A stretch of DNA of 10,674 nt from Rhodoferax sp. (lineage in GTDB: Bacteria; Pseudomonadota; Gammaproteobacteria; Burkholderiales; Burkholderiaceae). The position numbers and the translations under genes are program-made. Under the pieces are notes generated by a model. The model was given only the letters and a program-made list of their open reading frames with translations, did not search any database and was not told the DNA's origin. Positions 1-6,425 of this stretch are shown one piece after another. The stretch is from NCBI GenBank assembly GCA_028292075.1, contig JAQGNA010000558.1, positions 1 to 10,674 of the forward strand, in the 5' to 3' direction. The first letter of the stretch is position 1. Each line of letters starts with the position of its first letter.

Positions 1-785
1 CAACGAGTTCTTCGTTCTCGCGCTCGGCGATCAACCTCTATGCCGGGGCCAAGAGCGGATGGGCCACGGTTTTCAGCGTGGTGCTGGTGCTGGTGACGCT
101 GCTGTGGTTCACCCCGGGCCTCTACCATGTGCCGCAGGCCGTGCTGGCGGCGGTGGTGGTGGCGGCGGTCTCGAGCCTGGTGCAGCCGGCCGTCTTCGTC
201 CGCCTGTGGCGCGCCACGCCCATCGAGGCGGTGATTTGCGGGACCACCTTCGTGCTCACCCTGGCGACGGCGCCGCAGCTTTACTGGGGCGTGCTCGCCG
301 GGCTGATCATGAGCCTGTCGCACTTTCTGTTTCACCGGCTGCATCCGCGCATCATCGAGGTCGGTCTGCACGAGGACGGCAGCCTGCGCGACCGCCATCT
401 GTGGGGCCTGCCCGCGCTGGCGCCTCGGCTCTACGCCTTGCGGATGGACGCCGAGCTCGACTTCGCCTCGGCCCGCAGCTTCGAGCAGGCGGTGGTGGAG
501 CGGCTTGCCAAGGAGCCAGAACTGCGCGATGTCTGCCTGTTCGCCCAGCCGATCAACCGGGTCGACGCCACCGGTGCCGAGATTTTTGGCCAGGTGCGCC
601 AGCTGCTCGCGGAGCGCGGCGTCACGCTGCACCTCAGCGGGATCAAGCTGCCAGTGGAACGCGCGTTGCGTCGGGGGGGCCAGTTGCCACCCAATGCCGA
701 CACGGCGCCGCTGTTGCAGCTGTACCGCACCGACCAGGAGGCCCTGGCGCATCTGAGGCAGCGCATGGACGACTATGTCATCTGA
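1..785 (+). CDS. SulP family anion (sulfate) transporter with C-terminal STAS domain, 3' part only
   Basis: Inner-membrane secondary transporter of the SulP/SLC26 family, which usually carries sulfate, bicarbonate or other anions, often by Na+ or H+ symport. The gene runs off the left edge. The frame begins at base 3 and gives 260 codons before TGA. The first residues (SFSRSAINLYAGAKSGW) match the conserved SulP segment before the last membrane helices. Four hydrophobic segments follow, at about residues 22-36, 43-61, 75-90 and 95-110. After them comes a cytoplasmic STAS domain at about 141-240, with the DATG loop at 188-191, the position phosphorylated in anti-sigma antagonist relatives. A run of seven G (673-679) encodes part of RRGG in the STAS domain. 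Substrate cannot be told from this part. Family assignment is firm; the start lies outside the window. Confidence 0.9.
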   Translation, partial: TSSSFSRSAINLYAGAKSGWATVFSVVLVLVTLLWFTPGLYHVPQAVLAAVVVAAVSSLVQPAVFVRLWRATPIEAVICGTTFVLTLATAPQLYWGVLAGLIMSLSHFLFHRLHPRIIEVGLHEDGSLRDRHLWGLPALAPRLYALRMDAELDFASARSFEQAVVERLAKEPELRDVCLFAQPINRVDATGAEIFGQVRQLLAERGVTLHLSGIKLPVERALRRGGQLPPNADTAPLLQLYRTDQEALAHLRQRMDDYVI

Positions 786-786
786 A

Positions 787-810
787 CGCCCAGGCACCGC
801 GCGGTGGGCG
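787..810 (+). terminator. GC-rich hairpin just after the SulP gene (possible weak terminator)
   Basis: The arms CGCCCA (787-792) and TGGGCG (805-810) are perfectly complementary. The 12-base loop itself contains the palindrome CCGCGCGG. The hairpin begins one base after the SulP stop codon. No T-tract follows, so it is not a classical intrinsic terminator; it could slow polymerase or protect the 3' end. A second short palindrome, GCCCGGGC, lies at 816-823. Confidence 0.3.
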
Positions 811-902
811 GTTGAGCCCGGGCGCCGCTTGCATCCTGCGAATTGCGGGCGGTTCGGGGCGCTTGAAAACCCTTCAATGCGCGTTTCGTGAACCGGGGTT
901 GC

Positions 903-911
903 TGTTAAAAT
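903..911 (+). promoter_or_regulatory. Extended -10 promoter element ahead of the diguanylate cyclase/FlhG unit
   Basis: TG-T-TAAAAT at 903-911 fits a sigma70 extended -10 (TGn plus five of six bases of TATAAT). It lies in an A+T-rich patch inside very GC-rich DNA, in the 126-150 base gap before the cyclase gene. No good -35 sits 16-18 bases upstream, which is tolerated by extended -10 promoters. Transcription would start near 917-919. That is downstream of the TTG at 912 and supports the later GTG start at 936. Confidence 0.45.
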
Positions 912-935
912 TTGTGTACCACCTCACTCAAACCT

Positions 936-1715
936 GTGTCACTTCCGGCCATTCCCACTTCCGTCGAACTGAGCGATCTCCGCCTGGACGAAGCACGGGC
1001 GCTGCTGGGCCAGGAACACAGTGACTTCGACGGCATCGATCCGGCAACCGACCCGACTGGCTACCTGCAACGCGTCATCGACGGCCTGTCGGAGCTGTCG
1101 CTCAAAGACCCGCTCACCGGCCTGTCGAACCGCCGTTACTTCAACGCCGAACTCGAAGCCGAGATCGACCGGGTGGCCCGCTCCGGCGAGGCTGCCTTGC
1201 TGCTGATGCTCGACATCGACCACTTCAAAAGCGTGAACGACACCTACGGCCATGCCGCCGGCGACCAGGTTTTGCAGGCGGTGGCCAAGGCGCTGCAAAG
1301 CTGCGTGCGGCCAATGGACACGCTGGCACGCTATGGCGGCGAAGAATTTGCCGTGGTGCTGCCGGCCTGCCAGCCGGCCTTCGGCGAAGTGGTGGCCGAG
1401 CGGATCCGCCGCACCATCGAGTCGACGGCGATCCGGATTTCGCCGTCGATCGACCTGCGGGTCACCATCAGCATCGGAGGCGCCTTCGCGCTCCAGTGGA
1501 TCCGTTCGACCACCCTTTTGTGGACTGATCGGGCGGACCAGCAACTCTATATCGCCAAGTCGGGCGGGCGCAACAGGCTGTGCCTGGAGACCCAACCCGA
1601 AAGCACCGTCAGTGCCGAAGAAAAAAGTCTGTTGTTTGGCCATTTGTCAGCCAGTGACCCGGCCTGGATTGAATTGACTGCCGGTTCTGCCGTGGGCAGC
1701 ACCGTACAAAGGTAA
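936..1715 (+). CDS. Soluble diguanylate cyclase (GGDEF domain)
   Basis: Makes cyclic di-GMP from two GTP in the cytoplasm. From the GTG at 936 the protein has 259 residues. A short N-terminal part of about 50 residues has no recognisable sensor domain, signal peptide or membrane segment. The GGDEF domain fills about 55-215: the KDPLTGLSNRR entry motif, DIDHFK (93-98) for metal and nucleotide contacts, the active-site loop GGEEF (134-138), and the product-inhibition I-site RPMD (125-128) exactly five residues before it. It therefore looks catalytically intact and feedback controlled. The last 45 residues are unlike a known domain. No ATG exists in the 5' part. TTG at 912 is an alternative start, but it overlaps the likely -10 element. 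The stop codon is four bases from the next ATG, so it is cotranscribed with the FlhG-like ATPase. Enzyme call is firm; target pathway is unknown. Confidence 0.9.
   Translation: MSLPAIPTSVELSDLRLDEARALLGQEHSDFDGIDPATDPTGYLQRVIDGLSELSLKDPLTGLSNRRYFNAELEAEIDRVARSGEAALLLMLDIDHFKSVNDTYGHAAGDQVLQAVAKALQSCVRPMDTLARYGGEEFAVVLPACQPAFGEVVAERIRRTIESTAIRISPSIDLRVTISIGGAFALQWIRSTTLLWTDRADQQLYIAKSGGRNRLCLETQPESTVSAEEKSLLFGHLSASDPAWIELTAGSAVGSTVQR
1708..1712 (+). promoter_or_regulatory. Ribosome binding site of the FlhG-like gene
   Basis: AAAGG at 1708-1712 sits seven bases before the ATG at 1720. It overlaps the last codon and almost reaches the TAA (1713-1715) of the cyclase gene. It decides the start at 1720 rather than the TTG three bases earlier, and it points to translational coupling. 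Confidence 0.6.
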
Positions 1716-1719
1716 CTTG

Positions 1720-2562
1720 ATGAGCGATGCGTTGAAGTCCCCACCTGCCGCACCCTTCACGGGTGCGAAGGTGATGGCCGTCACCAGCGGAAAGGGAGGC
1801 GTGGGCAAGACCTTCGTCTCCGCCAACCTGGCGGCTGCCCTGGCCAAGCGCGGCCACCGCGTGCTGGTCCTCGACGCAGACCTGGGCCTCGCCAACCTGG
1901 ACGTGGTGCTGAACCTCCACCCCAAGACCACGCTGCACGACGTGTTCACCGGCAAGGCCACGCTCGACGAGGCCATCGTCAAGGCGCCGGGCGGCTTCTC
2001 GGTGCTGCTCGCCGGCTCGGGCATGGTCGAATACTCGCGCCTCACGCCAGAAGTGCGCGATGAATTCATGGAAGTCCTGCGCAGCCTGATGCCGCGCTAC
2101 GACGTCGTCATCCTTGACACCGGCGCGGGCATTTCCGACGTGGTGCTGTTCGCCGTGTCGCTGGCCTCCGAAGTGTTGGTGGTGGCGACGCCAGAGCCGA
2201 CTTCACTCACCGACGCCTATGCCGCGATCAAGGTGCTGGCCACGCAGCAGAAGCGCCAGCATGTCCGCATGATCATCAACCAGACGGCACGCCCCGGCGA
2301 CGGCCGCGCCATCACCACGCAGCTGCAGCAGGTGCTCGACCGCTTCGTCACCACCGGCACCGGCCGCTCCGTGCGGCTGATCCATGTGGGCGATATCCCG
2401 GCCGATCCCTCGGTGCGCGAGGCCGTCATGCGCCGCCAGCTCTTGCTGGTCAGCATGCCCGGCTGCCCCGCCGCGCTGGCCATCTCCGAAGTGGCGCGCA
2501 AGCTGGACGAGTCGGTGATCTCTCCGGCCGAGTTCGGCGGCCGCAAGACCACGCTCTCCTGA
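1720..2562 (+). CDS. MinD/ParA-family ATPase, FlhG (FleN/YlxH)-like
   Basis: P-loop ATPase of the MinD/ParA/SIMIBI class, 280 residues. The deviant Walker A motif GKGGVGKT is at 24-31 with signature Lys25. The A' motif DADLGLANLD is at 52-61 and Walker B ILDTGAG is at 131-137. The A' motif, the EPTSLTDAYA segment and the overall length match FlhG/FleN/YlxH proteins, which control flagellar number and placement, more closely than cell-division MinD. No minC or minE is next to it. The N-terminal DQAxxLR motif by which canonical FlhG stimulates FlhF is not visible, and no clear C-terminal amphipathic membrane helix can be seen. No flagellar gene is in the window, so it may be a paralogue with another positioning role. 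It lies four bases after a diguanylate cyclase gene, which suggests a link to c-di-GMP. Family is firm; the FlhG subtype is likely; exact role is inferred. Confidence 0.85.
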   Translation: MSDALKSPPAAPFTGAKVMAVTSGKGGVGKTFVSANLAAALAKRGHRVLVLDADLGLANLDVVLNLHPKTTLHDVFTGKATLDEAIVKAPGGFSVLLAGSGMVEYSRLTPEVRDEFMEVLRSLMPRYDVVILDTGAGISDVVLFAVSLASEVLVVATPEPTSLTDAYAAIKVLATQQKRQHVRMIINQTARPGDGRAITTQLQQVLDRFVTTGTGRSVRLIHVGDIPADPSVREAVMRRQLLLVSMPGCPAALAISEVARKLDESVISPAEFGGRKTTLS

Positions 2563-2587
2563 ATCGCCGCGGCGACCGGCGGCGGCT

Positions 2588-4579
2588 CTAGACCGGTCCC
2601 AGGTTCAGCGGCGCCACTTGCCGGCGCGCACGGAATTCGCCGAACACCACCACGCGATCGCGGCCGACCTGCTTGGCCTGGTACATGGCATCGTCGGCAT
2701 GTTTCGAGAGCTGCAATTCGTCCATCGCGTGGTCCGGATAGACGGCGATGCCGATGCTCGACGAGATGTGCGCGGTGTGGCCACCCGCCAGCTCGAACAC
2801 CACGCCCAGCGCCTCGCGGATCTTCTCGGCCACCGCGCGCGCATCTTCCTTGTCCTGCACCGCTGACAACAGCACCACGAACTCGTCGCCGCCGATGCGT
2901 GCCACCGTGTCGGAGGCACGCACATGTTGGGCCATCCGCCGTGCAGCCTCCTTCAACAGGATGTCGCCGGTGGCATGGCCGAAGGTGTCGTTCACCGGCT
3001 TGAAGTGGTCCAGGTCGATGTACAGCAGTGCCAGCCGATTGCGGTTGCGGTGCGCCTGTGTCACCGCCTGGTGAAGGCGGTCGTCGAACAACGCCCGGTT
3101 CGGCAGGCCGGTCAGGGCGTCGTGCTGGGCCATGTGGGCCATGCGGTCCTCGATCACCTTGCGGGAGGTGATGTCGCGCATCACGCCGACGAAACAGGCC
3201 ACGCCCTTGAAGTTCGCCGGCTGCGCCGACATGATGCCCACCAACTCGGTGCCGTCCTTGCGCACGAACGAAGCCTCCAGGTTCTCACAGCCGTTGTGAT
3301 CGCGCAGCGCCTGCAGGTAATCGTCGCGGCCTTCCGCCGTTTTCCACATGCCGAGGCCGGCAAGTCCGTGCCCGATGACATCGCCGCGGCCGTAGCCGGT
3401 CATGGCGACGAAACCGGGATTCACGTCGATGATGCGCCCGTCGATCTGGCGGCTGATCACCACGGCGTCGGGGCTGGTGTCGAACACCAGTTCGAAGTGC
3501 TCCTTGGTTTCGCGCAGCTCCGAAGTCATGCGCAACGCCAGCACCATGGCGCGGGAGCGGTCGCTCACCATCACCCAGGTCAGCAGGGTCAGCAACAGAC
3601 TCAGAATGATGCCGCTGCGCGCGATGATCTGCGACTGGTCGCGCCGGGCGTAGACCTCGTTTGCGCCGAGCGAACGCACCGCCAGCGTCCAGCTGCGACC
3701 GGCCATGTTCAAGTATTCGAGCATCTCGTCGGGGCGCTCGCCTTGCCATGCGACGGGCGCGGCGGAGTCGTACAGTTCGGCGGCCTGGTTGACCTGCACG
3801 CCGTCGAAGATGCGCACGTCGATGCCGGCCGCGTGCTCGCCATAGAGGCTTGCCATCCATGAATCCATGTCGAACGGCGCGACCACCCAGCCGGCGAAGT
3901 TGGCACGGCGCGCCTCCACCGATTCGGCCGGTACGCCACGCCGGTACACCGGCAGAAACATCACGAAGCCGGCCTTGACGCTGTCGCCGGTTTCCAGAAG
4001 GCGCGTGACCTTTTCGGTGATGCTGGCCATGCCGGAATCGCGGGCCATGTCCATGGCGGCACGCCGCGGCGCATCGGCCAACAGGTCGCGCCCCAAAAAG
4101 CGACGGTGGCGCGCCAACGCGGGCTCGAGCTGGGTCAGCGGCGCCCATTCGGCATGGTCGCCCGGGGCTGCGATGTCATAGTCCGCCAAGCCCTGGCCGC
4201 GCTGCGCCGCCACATGGCCCGCCCGCTCCGCAGCGGTGACCAGAGGCACCCAACCCAGCCCCTCGAGCCCGGCGAAATCGGCGCCGAGCTTCAGCGCACC
4301 CACATAGTCCCGGAAGGCCTCGCGCGTCACCGGCCCCCGGGACGCCGCGAACAGGCCCTCCACGCCGCGCAGCATCTGCTCCTGCGCCAGCATGCGTTGC
4401 TCGATGCGGCTCAGGAAGGATCGCAGGTTCAGGTCGACCTGGGCGCGCTGGTCCATCTGCGCATTCTGCTTTTCATGCTGCCAGAGCCAATAGGTCGTGC
4501 CCAGCGATGCCGCCAACACGAGCAGCGCCGCTGCCAGGTGCGTCCACCATTGAGGCCGATGGCCGGAGCCTCGCGTCAC
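2588..4579 (-). CDS. Membrane diguanylate cyclase with CHASE, PAS and GGDEF domains
   Basis: Probable sensor that makes c-di-GMP, 663 residues from a GTG at 4577-4579. A first membrane helix lies at about 12-33. A periplasmic CHASE domain follows at about 50-300, with the family-like stretches QEQMLRGVEGLF, FLGRDLL and GFVMFLPVYRRG. The second membrane helix is at about 318-338. A cytoplasmic PAS domain fills about 360-472, ending in the typical MRDITSRK. The GGDEF domain covers about 483-645, with HDALTGLPNR, DLDHFK (522-527), the catalytic GGDEF at 563-567 and the I-site RASD at 554-557. No EAL domain is present. The GTG is preferred because the next Met (42) would remove the first helix. 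The start lies 12 bases after the stop codon of the binding-protein gene, with only a weak ribosome site, so the two are probably coupled. Converges with the FlhG-like gene; no good terminator lies between. Confidence 0.92.
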   Translation of the reverse strand: MTRGSGHRPQWWTHLAAALLVLAASLGTTYWLWQHEKQNAQMDQRAQVDLNLRSFLSRIEQRMLAQEQMLRGVEGLFAASRGPVTREAFRDYVGALKLGADFAGLEGLGWVPLVTAAERAGHVAAQRGQGLADYDIAAPGDHAEWAPLTQLEPALARHRRFLGRDLLADAPRRAAMDMARDSGMASITEKVTRLLETGDSVKAGFVMFLPVYRRGVPAESVEARRANFAGWVVAPFDMDSWMASLYGEHAAGIDVRIFDGVQVNQAAELYDSAAPVAWQGERPDEMLEYLNMAGRSWTLAVRSLGANEVYARRDQSQIIARSGIILSLLLTLLTWVMVSDRSRAMVLALRMTSELRETKEHFELVFDTSPDAVVISRQIDGRIIDVNPGFVAMTGYGRGDVIGHGLAGLGMWKTAEGRDDYLQALRDHNGCENLEASFVRKDGTELVGIMSAQPANFKGVACFVGVMRDITSRKVIEDRMAHMAQHDALTGLPNRALFDDRLHQAVTQAHRNRNRLALLYIDLDHFKPVNDTFGHATGDILLKEAARRMAQHVRASDTVARIGGDEFVVLLSAVQDKEDARAVAEKIREALGVVFELAGGHTAHISSSIGIAVYPDHAMDELQLSKHADDAMYQAKQVGRDRVVVFGEFRARRQVAPLNLGPV

Positions 4580-4591
4580 CGGCTCACCATG

Positions 4592-5413
4592 TCAGAAGTT
4601 CACCATGGCGCGCGCCAGTTCGGGTGAAAAGTACTTCTCGAAAATGCGCAGCACGGTGCCGTCCTGCCGCAGGTCGTCCATCAGCGCACGCCACCTCGCC
4701 TGCTCGACGGAAGAAAGGGATTTCTTAGACATGATGAGTCCGTGCGGAATGGCCGGGTCGTCCAGCGCAATCACTCTGGTCAGGTTTTTGACCTCCGTGC
4801 CCTCGACATCCATCATGTCGAAGGGCTCGATGATCATGCCGTGAATGCGGCCCAACATCAACACCTGATAAAGCGGCTCCAGGCCGGAAGCGTGGCTCAC
4901 CCGCCCGGCAGCGGTCAGCTGGTCGACCCACTGGTTGGCCCGCGTGCCATAGCGGAAGCTGCGGATCACGCCGAGCTGCAACTGCGGGTTGTCGTCGAAG
5001 TCGGACAGCTTTTCGACGCCCGCATCGCGGCGTACCAGCAGGTAATAGTGGTTCGAAAAGTACCAGGCAAAAGCCGCGAACCGCTCTCGCTCGGGCGTGG
5101 TGATGCCCGACAGGCTGAAGTCCAGGGCCCCGGATTCGATCAGCTGCCAGATGCGTGCCCGAGGCAACACCGTGGTGGTGATGGCACAGCCACTGCGTCG
5201 CGCCAGGGCGTCGCTGATGTCCTTGTCGATGCCCGCGCCCGTCTTGGCGGAATACAACAGGCCGTGCACGTGCAGGCCCAAGGTCAACGGACGACTGCAG
5301 TCGGGCCCACCCGCAGCATGGGCGACAGCGCCGGCGCCACCCAACAGGACAAAAAGCGATGCGGCGGCGATGCGCCGGAGACTGCCAAGGACAACGTTGC
5401 TAAATCTGAACAT
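4592..5413 (-). CDS. Orphan periplasmic solute-binding protein (SBP_bac_3 family)
   Basis: Family 3 extracellular solute-binding protein, the class that binds polar amino acids or similar small molecules; 273 residues from the ATG at 5411-5413. The N-terminus is a clear signal peptide: a short basic start with RR at 13-14, a hydrophobic core at about 15-31, and AHA-A at 31-34 as the likely cleavage site. The mature part shows GIDKDISDALARR, DFSLSGITTPERE and a typical second lobe ending DGTVLRIFEKYF. Cys39 and Cys76 could form a disulfide. A longer reading from the TTG at 5509 would put 32 extra residues before the signal peptide and is rejected. No permease or ATPase gene is near, so it is probably not part of an importer. 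It is followed 12 bases later by the CHASE-PAS-GGDEF gene and may feed ligand information to that periplasmic domain. The ligand cannot be predicted. Confidence 0.88.
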   Translation of the reverse strand: MFRFSNVVLGSLRRIAAASLFVLLGGAGAVAHAAGGPDCSRPLTLGLHVHGLLYSAKTGAGIDKDISDALARRSGCAITTTVLPRARIWQLIESGALDFSLSGITTPERERFAAFAWYFSNHYYLLVRRDAGVEKLSDFDDNPQLQLGVIRSFRYGTRANQWVDQLTAAGRVSHASGLEPLYQVLMLGRIHGMIIEPFDMMDVEGTEVKNLTRVIALDDPAIPHGLIMSKKSLSSVEQARWRALMDDLRQDGTVLRIFEKYFSPELARAMVNF

Positions 5414-5423
5414 AGTTAGCGTG

Positions 5424-5451
5424 AATTTAGCGCATTCCACGAGCTTGTAAA
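5424..5451 (-). promoter_or_regulatory. Candidate sigma70 promoter of the binding protein/cyclase pair
   Basis: On the minus strand TTTACA (5451-5446; one mismatch to TTGACA) and TAAATT (5429-5424; four of six to TATAAT) are separated by 16 bases. Transcription would begin near 5417, only a few bases before the ATG at 5413, so the message would be leaderless or nearly so. This fits the absence of a Shine-Dalgarno sequence there. The region is noticeably AT-rich compared with its surroundings. Confidence 0.4.
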
Positions 5452-5464
5452 CCAATGTAAACCA
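5446..5464 (-). repeat. Two direct copies of TGGTTTACA at 10-base spacing
   Basis: TGGTTTACA occurs at 5464-5456 and again at 5454-5446 on the minus strand, identical and one helical turn apart. The copy nearer the gene contains the predicted -35 TTTACA. Such phased repeats overlapping a promoter are typical of operators or activator sites, but no regulator is identified here. Confidence 0.5.
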
Positions 5465-5497
5465 GTGAAAAAGCACATTGCGACACGTGCTAACGCT

Positions 5498-5527
5498 GGG
5501 GTCGGGCAAACCCCCCGCTGCAGGGGC
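5498..5527 (-). terminator. Possible weak terminator after the DUF429 gene
   Basis: Immediately after the DUF429 stop codon the minus strand reads CCCC-TGCAGC-GGGG followed by GGTTT. An overlapping alternative stem, GGGGT/ACCCC (5510-5514 with 5498-5502), has a seven-base loop. Both are short and lack a proper T-run. They would separate the EamA-DUF429 unit from the binding-protein promoter. Confidence 0.3.
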
Positions 5528-6418
5528 TCAGCCGCCTGCTCCGATGATCCAGCCCTCCAGCGGATCCGCATCCGCCGGTTTGCCGTAGGTGAGGCTCCCC
5601 GCCTGGCGCAGGCGCTCGGCATGGGCAGCCTGGACGAGGCACAACACCGCATCGAGCGCGTCGCCTGTGCCGTCGGCCACCAGGGTGTCGCGTTGGGCGG
5701 CGCTGAGCTTGAGACGCATGGCGGTCGACAGGGGCCCGTGCCGCCCGTGTCCCGTCTCGAGCGCCTCGACGATCTCCTTACGGGCGATCAACCGCTCTGG
5801 GGTTCGCCGGGCCATGTCGTCGCTCTTGTAGCTGCGCCGGGCCACGCCGGCGCGGCCCGGTTCGGGTCGCCAGCCGTCCAGAATCTCGCGGGCCAGCAGG
5901 CCTGGGTAAGCCTCGAGCGCCACGCGTGCAGGGTCGCCGGCATGCAGGCCGGGCAGGTGGACACCGGCCTGCAACAGGCGCGGCACCCCGGCGTGGAGCA
6001 TGTACGCCACGGGCGGGTTCACCCATTTCATCGACGAACTCGAACCGGCGTAGGCGTCGGTCGCCCGGTGCGCAAACTTGCCGCCCACCGGCCTGGCATC
6101 GCAAAACGCGGCGAAGGTGGAACGAATCTCGGCGCGTGTCAGCCCCGCGTAGTGATGAATGCAGCCCAGCCAGTCGGTAGGCCAGCCGAGCGTGATTACC
6201 AGCTCGCGCGGCAGCCCGAAGGGAAAGTCGAAGCCGCCGGTCCAATGCCCCGGGGCCGTCAGCCATGCTGCCCAGGCGTCAAGGGTGGCGAAGCGCTCGA
6301 GGCGCGACAGGACCACGCGGCCATGCGCCAGCGACCCGTGCGCCACCACGATCGGCTTGCGCGGGCTGGGGCTGCTTGAAAAATCGCAGCCGACGAGAAG
6401 CGTTGGTGTCTGCAGCAA
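5528..6418 (-). CDS. DUF429 family protein (predicted RNase H-fold nuclease)
   Basis: Member of the DUF429 family, whose COGs are described as predicted nucleases with an RNase H fold; the biological role is not established. From the TTG at 6418 it has 296 residues. VGCDFSSSP (9-17) is the first strand with an acidic residue, GGFDFPFGLP (61-70) the second, EAYPG is at 169-173, and YKSDD (197-201) is followed by the C-terminal GDALDAVLC (252-260). Asp12, Asp64, Asp253 and Asp256 are candidate metal ligands. The start is uncertain: no ATG is available, and homology begins at about residue 7, so TTG 6418, seven bases after the EamA stop codon, is chosen. GTG at 6451 would overlap the EamA gene and add 11 residues. 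The spacing makes cotranscription with the EamA permease likely. Its function cannot be deduced from that neighbour. Confidence 0.8.
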   Translation of the reverse strand: MLQTPTLLVGCDFSSSPSPRKPIVVAHGSLAHGRVVLSRLERFATLDAWAAWLTAPGHWTGGFDFPFGLPRELVITLGWPTDWLGCIHHYAGLTRAEIRSTFAAFCDARPVGGKFAHRATDAYAGSSSSMKWVNPPVAYMLHAGVPRLLQAGVHLPGLHAGDPARVALEAYPGLLAREILDGWRPEPGRAGVARRSYKSDDMARRTPERLIARKEIVEALETGHGRHGPLSTAMRLKLSAAQRDTLVADGTGDALDAVLCLVQAAHAERLRQAGSLTYGKPADADPLEGWIIGAGG

Positions 6419-6425
6419 GGCGCGT

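Noticed and set aside
59..1024. Long plus-strand reading frame of 321 codons over the SulP gene and the following gap
   Set aside because: It is rich in Ala, Gly, Arg and Pro with no family likeness, and it overlaps the SulP-STAS frame, which is clearly real. High GC removes stop codons in shadow frames.
2563..2587. Possible bidirectional terminator between the convergent genes
   Set aside because: Short CGCCG/CGGCG pairings can form, but there is no T-run on either strand and the sequence is simply GC-rich.
2924..3862. Plus-strand reading frame of 312 codons antisense to the CHASE-PAS-GGDEF gene
   Set aside because: His- and Val-rich complement of real coding sequence, no domain seen.
5414..5509. 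N-terminal extension of the binding protein from a TTG at 5509
   Set aside because: It would put 32 residues before a normal signal peptide and cross the predicted promoter and direct repeat.
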